Part shown: positions 63,607 to 64,000 of the stretch, piece after piece
Layout of the letters: the number at the start of each line of letters is the position of its first letter
Position numbering within the stretch: the stretch's first letter is position 1
Source: JAZDFP01 sp043801445
Lineage (GTDB): Bacteria > Planctomycetota > MHYJ01 > JACQXL01
DNA: 64,000 nucleotides
Assembly: GCA_043801445.1 (NCBI GenBank)
Contig: JAZDMB010000023.1
Span: 10,642-74,641 of the forward strand
Reading direction: 5' to 3'
Notes under the pieces: generated by a model
What the model was told of the DNA's origin: nothing
What the model saw: only the letters and a program-made list of their open reading frames with translations
Database searches by the model: none
Made by a program: the position numbers and the translations under genes

Positions 63607-64000
63607 TATCCAAAAATTTATATATTTCTCCAATTGGCACAATCCCTGCCATTGTGGTTATTAATTGATAGTCATAGACCTTTACCCAAACCGCTATCCC
63701 AATCACTTCAAAGGTTCTGGCATCATAAACCGGACCGCCGGAATTTCCGGGCAGAACCGGGGCTGTAATTTCCACCGCAGAGACGCCGAGAGCGCTGAGA
63801 ATACCGGATGATGGACGAGGTGGAAGTCCTAAAGAACAACCGACTGCATAAACCGGAGCAAATAAATAATAAGTATAATCTTTAGGTGCTAATTTAGCGG
63901 AATAGGTTTGCACCGCAGAGTCGCAGAGAGCGCGGAGTAAAGATAAGTCTTTTTCTGTATCTGTAATTACAACAGTCCCCTCAATTTTTATGTTTTCAGG
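63569..64000 (-). CDS. Trypsin-like serine protease, 5' end beyond window
   Basis: The visible 143 codons are the C-terminal half of a trypsin-like (S1C/DegP-type) protease: the catalytic Ser motif PVLPGNSGGPVYDA, VIGIAVWVKVYD substrate strand, and an upstream strand (KDLSLLRAL) likely after the catalytic Asp, which with His lies outside. The frame is open to the right edge, so an internal GTG at 63913 is not the start. Several segments (LRALCDSAVQT, SALGVSAVE, SYRGTEVTENKK) are encoded by ACCGCAGAG-type repeats. A role in regulated envelope proteolysis is possible. Confidence 0.75.
   Translation of the reverse strand, partial: PENIKIEGTVVITDTEKDLSLLRALCDSAVQTYSAKLAPKDYTYYLFAPVYAVGCSLGLPPRPSSGILSALGVSAVEITAPVLPGNSGGPVYDARTFEVIGIAVWVKVYDYQLITTMAGIVPIGEIYKFLDSYRGTEVTENKK

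Noticed and set aside
1..64000. tRNA, rRNA, tmRNA or riboswitch genes
   Set aside because: I found no convincing cloverleaf or conserved RNA core by eye; a covariance-model search would be decisive.

Overview
The window looks like a chromosomal piece of an uncultivated Gram-negative bacterium of the PVC superphylum, most likely a planctomycete-like lineage. The main pointers are a small basic ribosome-associated-type protein (43138-43491), two peptidase-MA-like HExxH proteins (one fused to an FHA domain), a DUF4159-like HEAT protein, a DUF4388/PEGA/PQQ-propeller protein, and a full inner-core LPS gene set. This placement is inferred from gene content. No rRNA or tRNA gene was recognised, TGA is used as an ordinary stop, and base composition is mostly moderate to AT-rich.

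Left part (1-13.9 kb): the 5' end of rplM; a large membrane-anchored TPR/PEGA/PQQ-propeller protein; the HEAT/DUF4159-like protein; several small membrane proteins; a SemiSWEET transporter; a ferredoxin plus zinc-ribbon pair; a thioredoxin-fold protein; DNA polymerase IV; and an AT-rich two-gene cassette of unknown function with its own consensus promoter.

Central accessory block (14.0-27.5 kb, all minus strand): a sigma-54 enhancer-binding protein with a PocR-like sensor lies directly upstream of a near-consensus -24/-12 promoter (25719-25735). Downstream come a PilZ-like protein, a secreted HEAT protein with a Pro/Lys/Asp repeat and an in-frame UGA, two small FN3-like secreted proteins (one frameshifted), a 1823-residue FN3/glycine-rich/DUF2341 surface protein, a 21-bp minisatellite, and a two-gene module ending in a fibre-like repeat protein. 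That fibre protein's C-terminal cassette is nearly duplicated at 61.5 kb beside another unknown gene. I read this as an inducible extracellular or adhesive system.

27.6-34.6 kb is LPS core biosynthesis: GT4, GT2, two heptosyltransferases and a Kdo-kinase-like protein. It is interrupted by a four-helix-bundle (IVP/S23-like) gene bounded by inverted GGTTAAG-type repeats. 34.9-46.2 kb holds a second FN3/glycine-rich lipoprotein, a DegT aminotransferase, a primary-type sigma factor, hpt, ybgC, an M16 peptidase, nadA, an SPOR-like protein, the small basic protein and two oxidoreductases. 46.7-61.2 kb holds recG, mreBCD, glmM, the FHA-peptidase, an S41 protease flanked by a 115-bp inverted repeat, and fusA. 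The right end holds the second fibre module and a truncated trypsin-like protease.

The most unusual property of the window is a set of short GC-rich palindromic elements. They lie between genes and also, in frame, inside at least ten protein-coding genes (including glmM, mreC, heptosyltransferase, glycosyltransferase, Kdo-kinase-like, FHA-peptidase and flavoprotein genes), much like Rickettsia palindromic elements.
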